Below are positions 62,311 to 64,000 of a stretch of DNA of 64,000 nt, piece after piece (positions within the stretch are counted from its first letter, which is position 1; the number at the start of each line of letters is the position of its first letter). The notes under the pieces are model-generated. The model had not been told where the DNA came from and did no database searches. It saw only the letters and a program-made list of their open reading frames with translations. Both the position numbers and the translations under genes were made by a program. The DNA is from Malurus cyaneus samueli (lineage: Eukaryota > Chordata > Aves > Passeriformes > Maluridae). Where the stretch lies: assembly GCA_009741485.1 (NCBI GenBank), contig CM019217.1, positions 34,737,157-34,801,156 of the forward strand, read 5' to 3'.

Positions 62311-62569
62311 ACTGCTGATTTTTTTTTTTTTTTTTTTTTTTAATAGGACTAACTTTATTAAGAAGCATTTGGATATGTCCATGGTATCCTTCAAATCAAA
62401 TGAACCCACACATACTATTATATCCTTTAGGAAACCCAACATGATTTAGTTTGATTAGCCTGGGGTGCCAGTTTTGATGAACATTCCATGGAAAAATACA
62501 TTTTGAAAATATATGCCCTAAATGCAGTGATTGTACACACTGATTCTGTGTACCAGAAAAGACTGCTGA
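62311..62569 (-). pseudogene. Retrocopy-like insert: poly(A) tail, polyadenylation signal and 8-bp flanking repeat
   Basis: On the minus strand the segment 62561 to 62342 ends in AATAAA (62354-62359), 12 further bases and then 23 uninterrupted A (62341-62319). The octamer ACTGCTGA lies immediately outside the A tract (62311-62318) and recurs at 62562-62569, a plausible target-site duplication. The insert body of about 220 bp has no coding frame of note and resembles the 3' untranslated end of an mRNA. I infer a 5'-truncated processed pseudogene or SINE-like retrocopy. The alternatives are a genuine 3' end of a minus-strand gene beside a genomic A run, or chance repetition of an octamer. The parent gene is not identified. 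Confidence 0.45.
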
Positions 62570-63726
62570 CAAACTAATTCGTGTTCTTACAAAATCTTCT
62601 GAAGCCTAACTTAAACAAATTATATCTTCAAATAGACCCTGTGCTGCACTGTGATACTCATACATGCAGAATCTTGAGACAAGTATTCTAACCACATGCA
62701 TTATCATAAGTTTGTTTATTCATTGTAACTTATTCTCAAATTTACAATTATAAGAAGTAATTTCACTGAAAAATGAATCAATTATTTCTTCCATATTCCA
62801 TTTTCCCCTCTCAGTCCTATATATACTGTACTCCTGGCGTAGTCTTTAAAGAGAGCTGTATATTACCAATTATTCACAAGTGTCTGTAAAGCAAAATCTA
62901 ATTTAAGTATGGTTAGATCATCATAACTGTCAAAGTTATCAGAGAACTATCAGTTAGAAACTTAACTTTGAGTCAGGAAAGTGAAATTTGGCAGTGTCAA
63001 AATAAGACGAAATTTGACAAATTATTATGCAGTAAAGAAGAATTTTGATTTTTTTTTTCCTAAAAACTAAAATAATAACATAATTTACTTAACTGTAATA
63101 GAAAATAATAATGAAGGTGATTGCACCACTAGAAATCAATATCATCAGTGTGTTGACAGAAGTGGTTATTTGCTGGAGTTATTTCAGACTTCTGGGTCAC
63201 ACATATGTCTATATCTGTAATGGGAATGTGCAGAATTTTTCACTCTATGAACCTAACTCTCAAACTCCAGTGATACCCAGATGTCTTTGACTTTCCTGAA
63301 TACTTTTAAATTGATTTTGTTAGTTTAAAAAAGAATCGCTGCCTCAATTTTTGTCTAGCAGTTTTATAAACAATTTAGTGAAAAATATTAGTTTAGTTTA
63401 ACAGTTTTGTAGAAAATAAACAGCCTGTTTCAAGAGTAGCAGTAATTAAAAGAAGTAATAGACAAAGAGGGGCAAACACAAGAATCTCCTGGAGTGATAT
63501 AGACAACAAATTCTCTGTAAGTCCCTGGCTGAGTTAGACACAGATAGCAATGAATGTGAAAGTGAAAACAATCATGACCAGCTAGATAAAGAAAGGCAAG
63601 CATCTCTTTCAACTGAAAGGCTCTTCATCAGGCAGATGTCAGTTGGAAGAGGAAGAGAATCCATCAACTCTGAACCCGAAGATCGAGACTGAGAAAAGCA
63701 GTTTCTGTTTGTTCAATTACACTTAC

Positions 63727-63805
63727 CACTGGACTTCTTCAGGATTTCTTTTGTATTGCTGAAAATGTTGAAGGCTATATTAACCTCCATAGTATAAGGT
63801 TTTGT
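63727..63805 (-). other. Candidate internal exon (unidentified gene, minus strand)
   Basis: On the minus strand a 79-nt segment follows a good acceptor (CTTACTTTTTAG) and ends before a perfect GTAAGT donor. It is open in phase 0 for 26 codons, then one leftover nucleotide. The peptide contains TKPYTMEVNIAFNIF and TKEILKKSS, which looks protein-like. The leftover phase matches the candidate exon at 35888-35963, the next one found downstream on the minus strand. Of the candidates this has the best splice signals. The protein is not recognised, and a chance match in a large intron cannot be excluded. Confidence 0.35.
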
Positions 63806-64000
63806 CTAAAAAGTAAGATGGTCAGAGGATCCACTTGATAACCTGTTGTTAGAAATAAAGGTTAGGAGAAATCATTCAGGGAGACCTGTGGTCACATTTG
63901 GTGGCTGACATAGTCTGAGTAACAATTACTGTTTAGAGAGAGAAAAAGCAAAATATTCTGTTTTGATTCAGAATGCAGGGTTTCGTTCAACATGTATTCT

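Overview
The window looks like AT-rich, gene-poor avian nuclear DNA. The evidence for a bird is repeat content. There are several 3'-end fragments of CR1 LINEs, with the typical tail and flank wording at 8103, 15170, 41667, 44821 and 59919. There are also endogenous-retrovirus long terminal repeats (LTRs) of types I associate with bird genomes, at 3512, 7653, 13376 and 55834. No bacterial-style gene organisation, CRISPR array, rRNA or tRNA is visible. The longest open frames are about 130 to 155 codons. The very longest lies inside an LTR, and the rest look like chance frames in AT-rich DNA.

Layout. 1-3.5 kb is unique AT-rich sequence. At 3512-3929 is a plus-strand solo LTR with a 6-bp target duplication. 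A 98-bp tandem duplication lies at 4827-5021. At 7653-8096 is a minus-strand GC-rich solo LTR with a perfect 6-bp target duplication, sitting at the very 3' tail of a CR1 fragment (8103-8310). At 13376-13927 is an older minus-strand LTR carrying an 11-bp perfect hairpin. From about 15.3 to 40 kb the DNA is mostly unique intronic or intergenic sequence with microsatellites, palindromes and one stretch (27.6-28.2 kb) that resembles a conserved noncoding element. Diverged CR1 occupies about 40.35-41.0 kb. Two diverged copies of one 230-bp noncoding sequence lie at 46.0 and 47.8 kb. A third type of LTR, about 1.04 kb with an internal minisatellite, lies at 55834-56872. CR1 and MIR-like pieces lie near 59-60 kb. 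A poly(A)-tailed retrocopy-like insert lies at 62.3-62.6 kb.

No gene can be named. Three short minus-strand segments (63727-63805, 35888-35963, 9658-9728) and one plus-strand segment (16064-16156) have splice-like borders, open frames and coding-like composition. They are reported only as candidate exons. If the minus-strand set is real, much of the window is intron of one large gene read on the minus strand. The first two of that set are phase-compatible. This is inference and needs transcript or protein evidence. The most unusual signals are the retrocopy-like insert (bird genomes have few mRNA retrocopies), the local noncoding duplication, and the LTR placed exactly at a CR1 tail.
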